64,000 bases of DNA from Knoellia subterranea KCTC 19937 (GCF_000768685.1 NZ_AVPK01000001.1:1-64000); one strand, 5' to 3'; shown: positions 34,678 through 44,798, numbered from the stretch's first letter. Notes: generated by a model not told the origin, from the sequence alone. Translations and numbers: made by a program.

Positions 34678-37600
34678 TTAGGTAGCGTCCCCGTAGAAGA
34701 CCTTTTCGGCCGCATGCCGGGCACGACGGGCAACCCGCCGATAGCGGTTGGCGAGTTCCTGCCCCGACCGGGGAGGCAGGCCCATGATGCGGGCCATCCC
34801 GTCAGCGTCCCGCAGGTCCGAGGGAACGGAGTCGACCGGGCGGCCGCGCGACAGCAGCCCGGCATTGCGCATCTGGGAGGCGAGGCGCCACGACTCGGCG
34901 AGCGCGGTGGCGTCCTCGGCGTCGAGGAGTCCAGCCGCCTCGGCGGCAGCCAGGGCACCGAGGGTGCTCGTCGTCCGCAGTCCCTCATGGGCGTGCGCAT
35001 GCTGGAGCTGGAGGATCTGGGCACACCACTCGACGTCCGAGAGGCCACCGTGGCCCAGCTTGAAGTGGGCCTTGCGGTCGGCACCCCGCGGCAACCGCTC
35101 CGACTCCATCCGGGCCTTGAGGGTGCGGATCTCCCGAATCTGCCCTGCATCGAGGCCCCCCTCGGGCCAGCGCAGGGGGTCGATGAGTTCGAGGAAGTCC
35201 GAGCCGAGGTCGCGGTCGCCGGCGACTGGCGCCGCCCGCAGCAGCGCCTGCGACTCCCACACGAGGGACCACCGCTCGTAGTAGGCGCGATAGGACTCCA
35301 ACGACCGGGTGAGTGGCCCGTTCTTGCCCTCCGGTCGCAGTCCCGCATCGACCTCGAGTCGCGGATCGGGTGCGGCGAGACCGAGCAGGCGAATGAGCTC
35401 CTTGACGACCTCGAGGGCCTGCTCCTGAGCGGCTCTACCGTCCACGCCGTCGCGCGGATCGTGCACGAAGAGCACGTCGGCGTCGCTGCCGAAGGCCGCC
35501 TCTCCCCCGCCGAGTCGTCCCATGCCGACGACGAGGTGGCGACTCAGGGGAGGCTCCCCCGACTGCGCCTCGACGCCTTCGAGGACGACGTCGAGGGTGA
35601 CGTCGATGAGCGCGCCGTTGACGTCGGCGAGGGCCCGTCCCAGATCATCCAGCGTGAGGTGTCCGAGGAGCGAGGCGACCGCGAGCCGGAAGAGCTCGGA
35701 GCGGCGCACTGCCCGAGCGGCCAGCACCGCCTGCTCGGGCGCGTCCTTGCGTCGCGCCGCGGCGCGCATGCGCCCCTGGACGTCGTCGCGAGAGCGTGGT
35801 CGCAGTCCGTTCGTGTCCCCGAGGAACTGCACGGACTCGGGACCCTGCTCGAGCAGTTCTGCGGCGTAGCGACTCCGACCCAGGGTGTGGGCGAGCCGCT
35901 CGGCAGCGCTCCCCTCGTCGCGCAGCAAGCGCAGGAACCACGGGGTCGTGCCGAGTTCGTCGCTGATGCGACGGAAGGCGAGCAGCCCAGCATCGGGGTC
36001 GGCCTCGTCGGCGAACCAGCCGAGCATGACGGGCAGCAGCTGTCGTTGGATGGCAGCACGCCGGCTCACCCCGTCGGACAGCGCCTCGAGGTGTCGGAGA
36101 GCGCCCTTCGGGTCGCGGAAGCCCAGCGCGGCCAGACGCTCGCGGGCCGCCTCGGGCGTGAGCCGCACTTCGTCCGGCCCGAGTCGCGCCACGGCGGAGA
36201 GCAGCGGGCGATAGAAGATCCGCTGGTGCAGACGACGCACCTCGCGGGCGGCAGTCCGCCACTGCGCGACGACGGAGTCCTCCGGATCGCGTTGATGACC
36301 GAGGGCGCGACCGAGCCGTCGCAGATCGGCCGGAGCGGTCGGCATGAGATGCGTGCGGCGCATGCGGTGCAGCTGGATGCGGTGCTCGAGTGTGCGGAGA
36401 AGCCGGTATGCCGTCTCGAGAGTGTGTGCGTCCTCTCGCCCGACGTAGCCCCCCTGGGAGAGGGCGGACAACGCGGTGAGTGTGGTCCCGGAACGCAGGC
36501 TCCGGTCGGCCCTACCGTGGACGAGTTGGAGGAGTTGCACGCTGAACTCGACGTCGCGCAGTCCGCCGGGGCCGAGCTTGATCTGACGGTCGGCCTCGCC
36601 GGCGGGGACGTTCTCCTCGACCCGACGACGCATGGTCTGGACGTCCTCGACGAAGTTCTCGCGAGAAGCGGCAGACCACACGAAGGGTGCGACGGCCTCG
36701 ACGTAGGCCCGCCCGAGCGCGCGGTCACCAGCCACCGGTCGAGCCTTGAGAAGGGCCTGGAACTCCCAGGTCTTCGCCCACCGCTCGTAGTAGGAGACGT
36801 GGGATTCCAGGGTCCGCACCAGTGGGCCGTTCTTGCCTTCCGGTCGCAACGCAGGGTCCACCTGCCACAGGGCCCCGGCCGCCGTCTGCGTCGAGCAGAT
36901 CCGGATGAGGCGCGTAGCCAGGTCGGTCGCCACGGCGAGCGCGGCGTCCTCCTCGACGCCCTCGGCGGGTTCGGCCACGAAGATGACGTCGACGTCGCTG
37001 ATGTAGTTGAGCTCCCGGCCACCCGTCTTGCCCATGCCGATGACGGCGAACCGGCAGGTGTCGGCCTCGTCCCCGACGGCGCTGCGCGCAATGGTCAGGC
37101 CGGCCTCGAGCGCCGCCTCTGCGAGATCGGCCAGCGCCGCAGCGGTCTCGGGCAGGCGTGCCTGGGGTTCGGGCCGCGACACGTCCAACGCGGCGATGCC
37201 CAGCAGTTGCCGCCGGTACTCGATCCGGAGGGCATCCTCGGGCGAGGTGCCCCCAGCGGGTGAGGTCACGGCTCCGACGAGGAGATCGATCCGTTCCTCC
37301 ACCTCCAGCGGGAAGGCGTTCGTGACCGCGCTCCAGTGCTCGGGCCGGGCCACGAGGTGATCGCCGAGTGCCGTCGACGCTCCGAGGACGGCGAACAGCC
37401 GATCACGGGATCGCCCCGGCTGACTGAGTGCAGTGACCAACTCGGCCCGAACCGGGTCATGGGCCGGGGCCCTGACGGACTCCATGAGGCGTACGAGCGC
37501 GAGCAGGGCCTGGTCGGGATCCGCCACTCGGGACAGCGACACGGCCAGGCCCTCGGCCTCGACGCGCTCCCGATCGTGGACGAGGGGCGCCAGGACCGGA

Positions 37601-37686
37601 TCGGCCAGCAGGTCCAGCGCGCGGCGGGAATCGGCAAAGCCGAGGCGGGTCAGATCACCCGGAACGGACGGCATACGGGAAGTCAT
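34678..37686 (-). CDS. glnE: Glutamine synthetase adenylyltransferase / adenylyl-removing enzyme
   Basis: It controls glutamine synthetase by adding and removing AMP. The 1,002-residue protein has two nucleotidyltransferase domains of the same fold, each with a GSD/ISDxD-type metal motif ([11 protein letters not shown] near 245 and [13 protein letters not shown] in the second half), both followed by [12 protein letters not shown] 37686 is preceded by GGGAG. It lies between glnA2 and hisD. The adenylylated target in actinobacteria is GlnA1, not in this window. Confidence 0.95.
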   Translation of the reverse strand: MTSRMPSVPGDLTRLGFADSRRALDLLADPVLAPLVHDRERVEAEGLAVSLSRVADPDQALLALVRLMESVRAPAHDPVRAELVTALSQPGRSRDRLFAVLGASTALGDHLVARPEHWSAVTNAFPLEVEERIDLLVGAVTSPAGGTSPEDALRIEYRRQLLGIAALDVSRPEPQARLPETAAALADLAEAALEAGLTIARSAVGDEADTCRFAVIGMGKTGGRELNYISDVDVIFVAEPAEGVEEDAALAVATDLATRLIRICSTQTAAGALWQVDPALRPEGKNGPLVRTLESHVSYYERWAKTWEFQALLKARPVAGDRALGRAYVEAVAPFVWSAASRENFVEDVQTMRRRVEENVPAGEADRQIKLGPGGLRDVEFSVQLLQLVHGRADRSLRSGTTLTALSALSQGGYVGREDAHTLETAYRLLRTLEHRIQLHRMRRTHLMPTAPADLRRLGRALGHQRDPEDSVVAQWRTAAREVRRLHQRIFYRPLLSAVARLGPDEVRLTPEAARERLAALGFRDPKGALRHLEALSDGVSRRAAIQRQLLPVMLGWFADEADPDAGLLAFRRISDELGTTPWFLRLLRDEGSAAERLAHTLGRSRYAAELLEQGPESVQFLGDTNGLRPRSRDDVQGRMRAAARRKDAPEQAVLAARAVRRSELFRLAVASLLGHLTLDDLGRALADVNGALIDVTLDVVLEGVEAQSGEPPLSRHLVVGMGRLGGGEAAFGSDADVLFVHDPRDGVDGRAAQEQALEVVKELIRLLGLAAPDPRLEVDAGLRPEGKNGPLTRSLESYRAYYERWSLVWESQALLRAAPVAGDRDLGSDFLELIDPLRWPEGGLDAGQIREIRTLKARMESERLPRGADRKAHFKLGHGGLSDVEWCAQILQLQHAHAHEGLRTTSTLGALAAAEAAGLLDAEDATALAESWRLASQMRNAGLLSRGRPVDSVPSDLRDADGMARIMGLPPRSGQELANRYRRVARRARHAAEKVFYGDAT

Positions 37687-37697
37687 GAAGCTCCCGG

Positions 37698-39035
37698 TCA
37701 GAGGCGCGGGAGATAACGCTCGAGCTCGAACGCGGTCACCTGACCGCGGTAGTCGGCCCACTCGGCACGCTTGTTGCGCAGGAAGAAGTCGAAGGTGTGC
37801 TCGCCGAGCGTCTCCGCGACGAGTTCGCTCTCCTCCATGACCTCGATCGCATCACTGAGGCTCGCCGGGAGCGGCTTGATGCCCATGGCCCGGCGCTCGG
37901 AGTCCGTGAGGCCCCAGACGTCGTCCTCGGTCTCGGGCGCGAGCTCGTAACCCTCCTCGATGCCCTTGAGTCCGGCGGCGAGAAGCACCGAGAACGCGAG
38001 GTAGGGGTTGCAGGCGCTGTCGATCGACCGGACCTCGACGCGGCTGCTCTGACCCTTGTTGGGCTTGTACATCGGGACGCGGACCATGGCGGAGCGGTTG
38101 TTGTGGCCCCACGTGAGATGGGCCGGCGCCTCGCCACCACCCCACAGACGCTTGTAGCTGTTGACCCACTGGTTCGTCACGGCCGTGATCTCGGCCCCGT
38201 GGTGCAGAAGCCCAGCGATGAACTGCCGGCCCGTCCTCGAGAGCTGGTAGGGCGCGCCGGCCTCGTAGAACGCGTTGCTGTCGCCGTCGAAGAGCGACAT
38301 GTGCGTGTGCATGCCCGACCCAGGGTGATCCGCCAGCGGCTTGGGCATGAACGAAGCGAAGATCCCCTGCTCGAGCGCGACCTCCTTGATGACCGTCCGG
38401 AACGTCATGATGTTGTCGGCGGTCGAGAGGGCGTCCGCATAGCGCAGGTCGATCTCGTTCTGGCCCGGGGCGCCTTCGTGGTGGCTGAACTCGACGCTGA
38501 TGCCCATCGACTCGAGCATCGTGATGGCGGCGCGACGGAAGTCCTGTGCGGAACCGTGCGGCACGTGGTCGAAGTAGCCGGCCTGATCGATCGGCGTGGG
38601 CTGCTCCCCCGGCTTGGCGCCCTTCTCGAAGAGGAAGAACTCGATCTCGGGGTGGGTGTAGAACGTGAAGCCCTGGTCGGCGGCCTTGGCGAGGGTGCGC
38701 TGCAGGACGTGGCGCGGGTCGGCCATGCTCGGGGCACCGTCGGGCAGCGTGATGTCGCAGAACATCCGAGCGGTGCCCGGGTTGTCGCCACGCCACGGCA
38801 GGACCTGGAAGGTCGAGGGGTCCGGCTTCGCGAGCATGTCGGCCTCGTAGACCCGGGCGAAGCCCTCGATCACCGAACCGTCGAAGCCGATGCCCTCGGA
38901 GAAGGCCCCCTCGAGTTCCGCCGGAGCGACCGCGACGGACTTCAGCGCGCCCAGCACGTCGGTGAACCAGAGACGGACGAAGCGGATGTCCCGCTCCTCG
39001 ATGGTGCGGAGGACGAACTCCTGCTGACGATCCAT
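37698..39035 (-). CDS. glnA2: Glutamine synthetase-like protein GlnA2
   Basis: A type I glutamine synthetase fold, 445 residues. The N-terminal grasp domain has RLWFTDVLGALKSV. The catalytic domain shows EIEFFLF, the SVEFSHHEGAPGQNEIDLRYADAL block and NNRSAMVRVP. The C-terminus lacks the NLYDLP-type adenylylation tyrosine of GlnA1. Closest in layout to mycobacterial GlnA2, which also adjoins glnE; in other actinobacteria such paralogues have modest activity or act on other amines. The start at 39035 follows the homologue start MDRQ, with AGGA eight bases upstream. ATG 39044 is an alternative. Confidence 0.92.
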   Translation of the reverse strand: MDRQQEFVLRTIEERDIRFVRLWFTDVLGALKSVAVAPAELEGAFSEGIGFDGSVIEGFARVYEADMLAKPDPSTFQVLPWRGDNPGTARMFCDITLPDGAPSMADPRHVLQRTLAKAADQGFTFYTHPEIEFFLFEKGAKPGEQPTPIDQAGYFDHVPHGSAQDFRRAAITMLESMGISVEFSHHEGAPGQNEIDLRYADALSTADNIMTFRTVIKEVALEQGIFASFMPKPLADHPGSGMHTHMSLFDGDSNAFYEAGAPYQLSRTGRQFIAGLLHHGAEITAVTNQWVNSYKRLWGGGEAPAHLTWGHNNRSAMVRVPMYKPNKGQSSRVEVRSIDSACNPYLAFSVLLAAGLKGIEEGYELAPETEDDVWGLTDSERRAMGIKPLPASLSDAIEVMEESELVAETLGEHTFDFFLRNKRAEWADYRGQVTAFELERYLPRL

Positions 39036-39064
39036 GCTCGGCATCCTAGGGGGAGGAAGGGCAA

Positions 39065-39093
39065 GGGCCCCGGAGCGTCTCGCTCCGGGGCCC
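39065..39093 (-). terminator. Terminator hairpin after the M6 protease gene
   Basis: A perfect 13-bp stem (GGGCCCCGGAGCG with its complement) around a three-base loop lies about 35 bp past the protease stop. It is followed by a weakly U-rich stretch, as is common in high-GC genomes. It separates protease transcription from glnA2. Confidence 0.75.
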
Positions 39094-39127
39094 TCCCCTT
39101 CATGCGGGTGATGCGTTCAACTCAGGG

Positions 39128-41431
39128 TCACGGGGTCGGGACCGTGATGTTGAGCTGCATCTCCGTGCCCTTCTTCGTCGTCTTGGCGACGGTCACCTTG
39201 GTGCCCGTGCCCGCAACCTTGACCGAGTTCCACGGGTTGTCCGCGGTCCAGTACTTGTTGACGTCGGTGTCGTCGAAGGTCGGGATCGCGGCCTGCTTGC
39301 CGATCGTCACCGGAACACCGTTGCGGTGGAAGGTGACCGAGTCGGTCTTCTCCTGGCCGAACGTGGCATCCCACGGCTGACGACGGTTGCCGAGCAGCTG
39401 ACCACCCGGGAACTTCACCGGCGCCGGACGGGCGTCGACGGGCAGGGACTGACCGCCACCCGGGTGAGCCGAGGTGTTGTTGTCGGCGAAGGAGCTGTCG
39501 ACGTACCAGACCAGCATGCCGTTCTGGTAGGGGAAGCGCTCCACCCAGTCCGGCTTGGTGTCGGCCCAACCGAAGTTGTACGGACCGGTCTGGAGGGTCT
39601 TGTCGTAGCCGGAGTAAACGCGGTTCTCCAGGAGGTAGAAGCGCGGGTACATCTTGTCGATCGTGCCGCTGATGATCTGGAAGCCGGTCGCGGCCCAGCC
39701 GTTGGCGCCGGACTCGACGTCATCGGAGAGGACGGCAGCGCCGTCGGCGTTGATCGTGATGTCGTCGATGAAGGCGCCCTTCTTGGCGAGGCCTCCGTCG
39801 GTGACGTAGTTGAAGCGGAACTTGATGGCCTTGCCGGCGAACGCCGACAGGTCCCAGGTCTTCTGGGTCCAGCCACCGCTGGCACCGTCGACGGCGTCGA
39901 TGTCGGTCCAGTTGGCGCCACCATCGGTGGAGGCCTGGACGTAGAGGAAGTCGTAGCCCTCCTCGATGTCGTAGTCGAGCCACGCCGAAACGCTGGCCGA
40001 GGTCTTGCCGGTCAGGTCCACGTCACGCGTGATCGAGTTCTTGAGGTCGTCACCCGACTGGCTCCACCACTCGGCTGCGCCGCTGTGGGGGGTGTTGTAC
40101 TTCGTGACAACGCGCTTGTCGGGAAGCGGAACCGCGACGGCCTGGGGCGTCTTGGCACCATCGAGGTCGGCCTGGCCGAGGGTGTACTTGCCGCTCTTGT
40201 CGGCCACGGTGTAGTCGAGCCAGCCGAGCTGCAGCTTCTCGAGCGGACCCATGTAGCCCGGGGTCGAGCCGATGGAGTCCTTGCCGTGGTTCAGCCACGA
40301 GCCACCGGACATGAGCGTCCAGAAGCCGGTGCCGTTGTCGCCACCGGCGGTGTCGTAGTAGTCCGGCAGACCGAGATCGTGACCGAACTCGTGGGTGAAG
40401 ACACCCAGGCCACCGTTCTCGGGCTCGGTGGTGTAGTCACCGATCCACATGCCGGAGTTGCCGAGCTGAACGCCACCGGCCTTGTTCTGCTCCGGACCGG
40501 TCTTGCCGATCTGGTTGGAGTAGACGTACCAACGGTGCGACCAGATGGCGTCCTCGCCCTGTGCGCCGCCGCCGGCCTCTTCGCCCTCACCGGCGTGGAT
40601 CGCCTGGAAGTGGTCGATGTAGCCGTCGGGCTCGTTGAAGTTGCCGTCGCCGTCGTAGTCGTAGCGGTCGACCTTGTCGAACTGCGCGAGGTACGTCTTG
40701 ATCTCGGCGTCGGTCTTGCCGGCCGCCTTCTGGGAGTCGTACCAGGCGTTGGCCGAGTCCTGGATGAACGGCCAGGCACCCTCGGCGTCGCTGATCTCGT
40801 TGCTGCCGTAGGTCGCCGCGTTGCCGGGCACCTTGACCCAGTCGGAGACGTCGCCCTTGGCCAGGAAGCGGCCGTTGGACTGCTTCTCGTAGAAGTCCTT
40901 GAAGGACTCGCCCTCGCCGAACATCATGTCGAGGTAGTGCTCGCGGTTGAAGTCCGCAACCCACTCGGTGGAGTTGTTGTCGGTCGCGTCGCCGTTCCAG
41001 TTGCGGTCCGGCTCAGGGATCTCGTTGCGGCTCGGGCCGGGGGTGCCACCCGTCTTGGGGTTCACGCCATCGCCGAACTCGGCGAGGATCGTGAAGATGT
41101 CCTCCTCGCGCTCGACGGGGTAGGACACGAAGCGGTCCTTGCTGGCCTTGCCCTTGGCGGACTTCTTCTCGCCGGCGAGCTTGATGACTCGCTGGCCGCC
41201 GCGGATCTCGGTCGTGGCCTCGCCCTTGATGAGCTTGTGCACGGCCTCCTCACGCAGCTCGCGCGCAGCGTCGCCGAGCGGGTTGGGCAGGTCGTCCTTC
41301 TTGGCCGTCGAGGCCTTGGTGTCCTGCGCAGGGGGTGCGCTGTCCTTGGCGCTGGCACCCATGGGTGCGAGCGTCAGCACCAGCGCGGCTCCGGCCAGAC
41401 CGGCCAGGGCGCGAGTGTGTCGTCTTGTCAC
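39128..41431 (-). CDS. Secreted M6-family metalloprotease (immune inhibitor A type)
   Basis: A zinc endopeptidase of 767 residues exported by an N-terminal signal peptide (about 1-28, ending ASA). A propeptide (30-110) precedes the catalytic domain with HEFGHDLGLPD, zinc ligands His347 and His351 and catalytic Glu348, followed by a TLMSGG Met-turn. The C-terminal half (about 450-700) holds a VEG/MAM-like beta-sandwich (DLSAFAGKAIKFRFNY). Related proteins degrade host or environmental proteins. GTG 41431 is preceded by GGAGGAATC. Monocistronic, with its own terminator at 39065-39093, and divergent from panB. Confidence 0.93.
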   Translation of the reverse strand: MTRRHTRALAGLAGAALVLTLAPMGASAKDSAPPAQDTKASTAKKDDLPNPLGDAARELREEAVHKLIKGEATTEIRGGQRVIKLAGEKKSAKGKASKDRFVSYPVEREEDIFTILAEFGDGVNPKTGGTPGPSRNEIPEPDRNWNGDATDNNSTEWVADFNREHYLDMMFGEGESFKDFYEKQSNGRFLAKGDVSDWVKVPGNAATYGSNEISDAEGAWPFIQDSANAWYDSQKAAGKTDAEIKTYLAQFDKVDRYDYDGDGNFNEPDGYIDHFQAIHAGEGEEAGGGAQGEDAIWSHRWYVYSNQIGKTGPEQNKAGGVQLGNSGMWIGDYTTEPENGGLGVFTHEFGHDLGLPDYYDTAGGDNGTGFWTLMSGGSWLNHGKDSIGSTPGYMGPLEKLQLGWLDYTVADKSGKYTLGQADLDGAKTPQAVAVPLPDKRVVTKYNTPHSGAAEWWSQSGDDLKNSITRDVDLTGKTSASVSAWLDYDIEEGYDFLYVQASTDGGANWTDIDAVDGASGGWTQKTWDLSAFAGKAIKFRFNYVTDGGLAKKGAFIDDITINADGAAVLSDDVESGANGWAATGFQIISGTIDKMYPRFYLLENRVYSGYDKTLQTGPYNFGWADTKPDWVERFPYQNGMLVWYVDSSFADNNTSAHPGGGQSLPVDARPAPVKFPGGQLLGNRRQPWDATFGQEKTDSVTFHRNGVPVTIGKQAAIPTFDDTDVNKYWTADNPWNSVKVAGTGTKVTVAKTTKKGTEMQLNITVPTP

Positions 41432-41577
41432 GATTCCTCCGAGTGTGATGCCCGCCAGGGATCAGGCGTGCCCATGCAGAGAAACATGTGCAGTCCGATT
41501 GCACAATGGTTTGTGGGGTTTTTTACCTCCCCTTTACATTCCGCTCTCGACCGCGGTGACTCTGAGAGGATCGGGCC

Positions 41578-42447
41578 ATGAGCGAGCAGCCCACCCCAGC
41601 GCCCGAAACGACCAACCCCTACGGCACCGGCGCGCAGGCGGCCCCCCAGAAGCGGATCCGCGTCCCCCACCTCCAGAAGATGAAGGCCGACGGCGAGAAG
41701 TGGGCGATGCTCACGGCCTACGACATGTACACCGCCGAGATCTTCGACGAGGCCGGAATCCCCGTCCTGCTCGTCGGCGACTCGGCCGGCAACAACGTCT
41801 ACGGCTTCGAGACGACCGTCCCCGTAACCGTTGACCACCTCGTCCCACTGTGCCGTGCGGTGACCTCGGCAGCCCGGCACGCGATGGTCGTCGCTGACCT
41901 CCCCTTCGGTTCATACCAGGCCAGCCCACAGCAGGCCCTCGCCACGGCCACGCGCTTCATGAAGGAGGGCCTGGCCCACGCGGTCAAGCTCGAGGGCGGC
42001 AAGGCGATGGTCCCCGAGATCGAGCTGCTCGTCCGCGCCGGCATCCCCGTCATGGGGCACATCGGCTTCACCCCGCAGAGTGAGCACGTGCTCGGCGGCT
42101 ACCGCGTGCAGGGCCGCGGCGACGGCGCCGACCGGTTGCTCGAGGACGCCCTGGCGCTCGAGGCCGCCGGTTGCTTCGCCATCGTCATGGAGATGGTCCC
42201 GGCCCCGGCCGCCAAGCGGGTCACCGAGGCTCTGTCGATCCCCACGGTCGGCATCGGCGCCGGTCCCGACTGCGACGCCCAGGTCCTCGTCTGGCAGGAC
42301 ATGGCCGGCCTCCGTGGCGGTCGCGCCCCGCGCTTCGTCAAGAAGTACCTCGACATGCGCACCGACCTCGCCAATGCCGCCCGCGACTACGCGTCGGAGG
42401 TCGCCTCGGGCTCGTTCCCGGCGGCCGAGCACTCCTTCGAGAGCTGA
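41578..42447 (+). CDS. panB: 3-methyl-2-oxobutanoate hydroxymethyltransferase
   Basis: It makes ketopantoate for pantothenate and coenzyme A synthesis using methylene-tetrahydrofolate. The 289-residue protein has a 30-residue disordered N-terminus, then [10 protein letters not shown], the metal-site [22 protein letters not shown] and [17 protein letters not shown]. No panC or panD is adjacent. It diverges from the protease gene across 146 bp and is followed by a perfect 40-base palindrome. Confidence 0.95.
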   Translation: MSEQPTPAPETTNPYGTGAQAAPQKRIRVPHLQKMKADGEKWAMLTAYDMYTAEIFDEAGIPVLLVGDSAGNNVYGFETTVPVTVDHLVPLCRAVTSAARHAMVVADLPFGSYQASPQQALATATRFMKEGLAHAVKLEGGKAMVPEIELLVRAGIPVMGHIGFTPQSEHVLGGYRVQGRGDGADRLLEDALALEAAGCFAIVMEMVPAPAAKRVTEALSIPTVGIGAGPDCDAQVLVWQDMAGLRGGRAPRFVKKYLDMRTDLANAARDYASEVASGSFPAAEHSFES

Positions 42448-42461
42448 CCGAACGCCAAACA

Positions 42462-42501
42462 GAAGCCGGTATGCCGGGTGCGCACCCGGCATACCGGCTT
42501 C
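42462..42501 (+). terminator. Perfect 40-base palindrome after panB
   Basis: Two exact 20-base arms (beginning GAAGCCGGTATGCCGGG) meet at 42481/42482 with no loop, 14 bp after the panB stop. As RNA it forms a very strong hairpin, so I call it a terminator although no U-run follows. Each arm contains one copy of the recurrent heptamer GTATGCC/GGCATAC. Confidence 0.65.
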
Positions 42502-42563
42502 AGTTCTGCAGACGTCGCCGCTGAGCCTTCTGTCGCGCTCCGCCTACTGCGGGCCTCGCTCGT

Positions 42564-42622
42564 TCCGCCCACGCAGAGCGTGGGACCCGGCTCGTGTCCG
42601 CCCACGCAGAGCGTGGGACCCG
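42564..42622 (-). repeat. Two direct copies of a 26-base hairpin unit
   Basis: The 26-mer starting TCCGCCCACGCAGAGCGTGG occurs at 42564-42589 and again at 42597-42622, identical, with a 33-bp period. Each folds as CCCACGC-AGA-GCGTGGG. They lie just beyond the end of the small SPOR-like gene, so they may be tandem terminators for it, or a small duplicated repeat. Confidence 0.7.
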
Positions 42623-42638
42623 ATCACGGCGTCGCCGC

Positions 42639-42854
42639 TCAATCCTCGAGGTCCTCGTCGTCCCACGTCGAGTTGGCGCCCTTGTTCTCCCACGCATCGT
42701 CCTCGGCGTCCCAGGCCTCGGTGTTGTCCCGGGCGGTCGCGAGCGCGTTGCGAGCCGCTTCTTCGGTGTCGTAGGGGCCCATGACGTCGTCGTTGCGGCT
42801 GCGGTTCTCGTCGGTCTCGACCTGCTTGGTCGCAATGTTGTACCAGTACGCCAC
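42639..42854 (-). CDS. Small acidic SPOR-like protein
   Basis: A 71-residue protein starting MAYWYNIATKQVE, with GPYDTEEAARNALATARDN in the middle and a very acidic tail. Similar small proteins in actinobacteria are annotated SPOR-domain-like, from the aromatic first strand and the GPYxTxxEA helix; no role is known. GTG 42854 has an excellent AGGAGG site. A far longer frame upstream of this start is antisense to map and ppgK. It is divergent from map by 48 bp. Confidence 0.85.
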   Translation of the reverse strand: MAYWYNIATKQVETDENRSRNDDVMGPYDTEEAARNALATARDNTEAWDAEDDAWENKGANSTWDDEDLED

Positions 42855-42889
42855 GGTGTCCTCCTGAGTTCGTGAACAGGCGCTCTGCC

Positions 42890-42903
42890 TAGACTCCACC
42901 GTA
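42890..42903 (+). promoter_or_regulatory. -10 element for leaderless map transcript
   Basis: TAGACT (42890-42895) ends seven bases before the map ATG, so transcription should begin at or next to the start codon. No Shine-Dalgarno precedes the ATG. The start codon is embedded in the heptamer GTATGCC. Confidence 0.45.
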
Positions 42904-43766
42904 TGCCGATGACGTACGGAAGTGTCGCTCCCTGTGCGGTGTCCCCGCGGCGCGCTGTCCCCGCCACGATCGAGCGGCCCGAGTACGTCGACAAGCCCGC
43001 GCCGGACAAGAACCTCTCCCCCGAGGTCAAGGACGCCGAGACCATCGAGTTGATGCGCGTCGCGGGCCGGATCGCCGCCCAGGCCATGGAGGCCGCCGCC
43101 GCCGTCATCGCCCCGGGTGTGACGACCGACGAGATCGACCGCGTCGGACACGAGTTCCTCCTCGACCACGGCGCCTACCCCTCGACCCTGGGCTACCGCG
43201 GCTTCCCGAAGTCGCTCTGCACCTCCGTCAACGAGGTCGTCTGCCACGGCATCCCCGACTCCCGTCCGCTCGAGGATGGCGACATCGTCAACATCGACAT
43301 CACGGCCTACATCGGCGGCGTGCACGGTGACACCGACGCGACCTACCTCTGCGGCAACGTCGACGACGAGTCGCGCCTCCTCGTCGAGCGGACGCGCGAG
43401 GCGATGATGCGCGGCATCAAGGCCGCGGTCCCGGGCCGCGAGGTCAACATCATCGGGCGGGTCATCGAGAGTTATGCCAAGCGCTTCGGCTACGGCGTCG
43501 TGCGCGACTTCACCGGGCACGGCATCGGCCGCTCGTTCCACTCGGGCCTGATCATCCCCCACTACGACGCGGCCCCGTCCTACGACACCGTTATCGAGCC
43601 GGGCATGACGTTCACCATCGAGCCCATGCTCAACCTCGGCACCGAGCGCTGGGAGATGTGGACGGACGACTGGACCGTCGTCACCGCCGACCGGCGACGC
43701 TCTGCCCAGTTCGAGCACACGATCCTCATCACCGAGACCGGCAACGAGATCCTCACCCTGCCCTGA
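42903..43766 (+). CDS. map: Methionine aminopeptidase, type I with N-terminal extension
   Basis: It removes the initiator methionine from nascent proteins. The 287-residue enzyme has all five metal ligands (Asp132, Asp143, His206, Glu240, Glu271) and His115. The first 40 residues are a Pro-rich extension typical of the longer of the two actinobacterial MetAPs (the MapB type). The transcript is probably leaderless. ppgK follows 40 bp downstream on the same strand. Confidence 0.95.
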   Translation: MPMTYGSVAPCAVSPRRAVPATIERPEYVDKPAPDKNLSPEVKDAETIELMRVAGRIAAQAMEAAAAVIAPGVTTDEIDRVGHEFLLDHGAYPSTLGYRGFPKSLCTSVNEVVCHGIPDSRPLEDGDIVNIDITAYIGGVHGDTDATYLCGNVDDESRLLVERTREAMMRGIKAAVPGREVNIIGRVIESYAKRFGYGVVRDFTGHGIGRSFHSGLIIPHYDAAPSYDTVIEPGMTFTIEPMLNLGTERWEMWTDDWTVVTADRRRSAQFEHTILITETGNEILTLP

Positions 43767-43806
43767 CCAGCACCGACCCGAGTCACCGACGGACGAAGGA
43801 GTCCCC

Positions 43807-44577
43807 ATGAGCAAGAAGAGCGGCCTGCCCCTTGGCATCGACGTCGGCGGGAGCGGGATCAAGGGAGCCCCGGTCGACCTCAAGAAGGGTGAGTTCGCGG
43901 GCAAGCGCAAGCGGATCGACACCCCGGCGAAGTCGACGCCCGACGCCGTGGGCGACATCATCAACGAGATCGTCGACCACTTCGACGAGGTCCGCGGCGA
44001 CTCCCCCATCGGCGTGACCATCCCCGGTGTGGTGACGAACGGCGTTGTGCGCACCGCGGCCAACATCGACAAGTCGTGGATCGATTTCGACGCCGAGAAG
44101 ATGCTCGAGAAGAAGCTCGGGCACGACATCGTCCTCGTCAACGACGCCGACGCAGCCGGTGTGGCGGAGCTGCACTACGGCGCCGCCAAGGGCCAGAAGG
44201 GCCTCGTCATCGTCACGACCCTCGGCACCGGCATCGGATCTGCGCTGATCCACGACGGACGGCTCATCCCGAACTCCGAGCTCGGGCATTTCGAGCTCAA
44301 CGGCGGCGATGCCGAGAAGTACGCCGCGTCGTCCATCAAGGACGTCGAGGGGCTCAGTTACCCCGAGTGGGCCGAGCGTCTCCAGAGCTACTACAGCCAC
44401 CTCGAGAACCTGCTTTGGCCCGACCTCTTCGTCGTCGGCGGCGGCGTCTCCAAGGACCACGAGGAGTTCCTGCCACTGCTGAAGCTGCGCACCCCGATCG
44501 TGCCGGCCGAGCTGGAGAACAAGGCGGGCATCATCGGTGCGGCGCACCTGGCGCAGGAGTACCACGACCAGAAGTAG
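43807..44577 (+). CDS. ppgK: Polyphosphate glucokinase
   Basis: It phosphorylates glucose with polyphosphate or ATP, an enzyme typical of actinobacteria. The 256-residue ROK-fold protein has the phosphate-1 motif LGIDVGGSGIKGAPVD near 8-23, GVTIPGVV, the catalytic-Asp segment LVNDADAAG, and TTLGTGIGSAL. It lacks the zinc-binding ROK cysteine cluster, as polyphosphate glucokinases do. ATG 43807 is preceded by AAGGAG. It is convergent with the Cys-rich small gene. Confidence 0.93.
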   Translation: MSKKSGLPLGIDVGGSGIKGAPVDLKKGEFAGKRKRIDTPAKSTPDAVGDIINEIVDHFDEVRGDSPIGVTIPGVVTNGVVRTAANIDKSWIDFDAEKMLEKKLGHDIVLVNDADAAGVAELHYGAAKGQKGLVIVTTLGTGIGSALIHDGRLIPNSELGHFELNGGDAEKYAASSIKDVEGLSYPEWAERLQSYYSHLENLLWPDLFVVGGGVSKDHEEFLPLLKLRTPIVPAELENKAGIIGAAHLAQEYHDQK

Positions 44578-44606
44578 CCGCCCGACCCCGCCACTGCCCC
44601 ACCCCG

Positions 44607-44792
44607 TCAGCGCTGGCGCGCGATGACCATCGCCTTCTTGGGGATGTTCTTGTCGAGGTCGTACTTCGCCTTCTTGCCCGTGGTCAGCTGCTCCGCGTAC
44701 CCCATCTTGGAGAGGCGCATGAGGACGACCGGGCACGACTTGCAGCGCGGCTTGTCCTTGCAGCACTTCTTCTTCGCGGAAACCTTGGGCAC
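44607..44792 (-). CDS. Small Cys-rich basic protein, likely iron-regulated
   Basis: A 61-residue, Lys-rich protein with the cysteine pattern CC-x5-C-x2-C at positions 10, 11, 17 and 20, followed by VVLMRLSKMGYAE. Conserved small actinobacterial proteins of this kind have no assigned function. The cysteines could hold a metal or an iron-sulfur cluster, or be redox-active. GTG 44792 lies exactly seven bases after a TACTCT -10 element, so the mRNA should be leaderless. A DtxR/IdeR-type palindrome covers the promoter. I infer induction under iron limitation. Confidence 0.8.
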   Translation of the reverse strand: MPKVSAKKKCCKDKPRCKSCPVVLMRLSKMGYAEQLTTGKKAKYDLDKNIPKKAMVIARQR

Positions 44793-44798
44793 GCGCCG

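Noticed and set aside
34396-37263. A 955-residue open frame opposite glnE
   Set aside because: Antisense shadow of a clear GlnE; no family features of its own.
41432-41577. Defined promoters or operator in the protease-panB divergent region
   Set aside because: The segment has an AT-rich run near 41517-41541 and a small ATTG/CAAT repeat, but no -35/-10 pair I would defend for either gene.
39326-41581. A 751-residue open frame opposite the M6 protease
   Set aside because: Val/Gly/Leu-rich antisense shadow; the protease strand has a signal peptide and zinc motif.
42564-42622. CRISPR array
   Set aside because: Only two repeat copies with a seven-base spacer, and each repeat is a terminator-like hairpin; no cas genes in the window.
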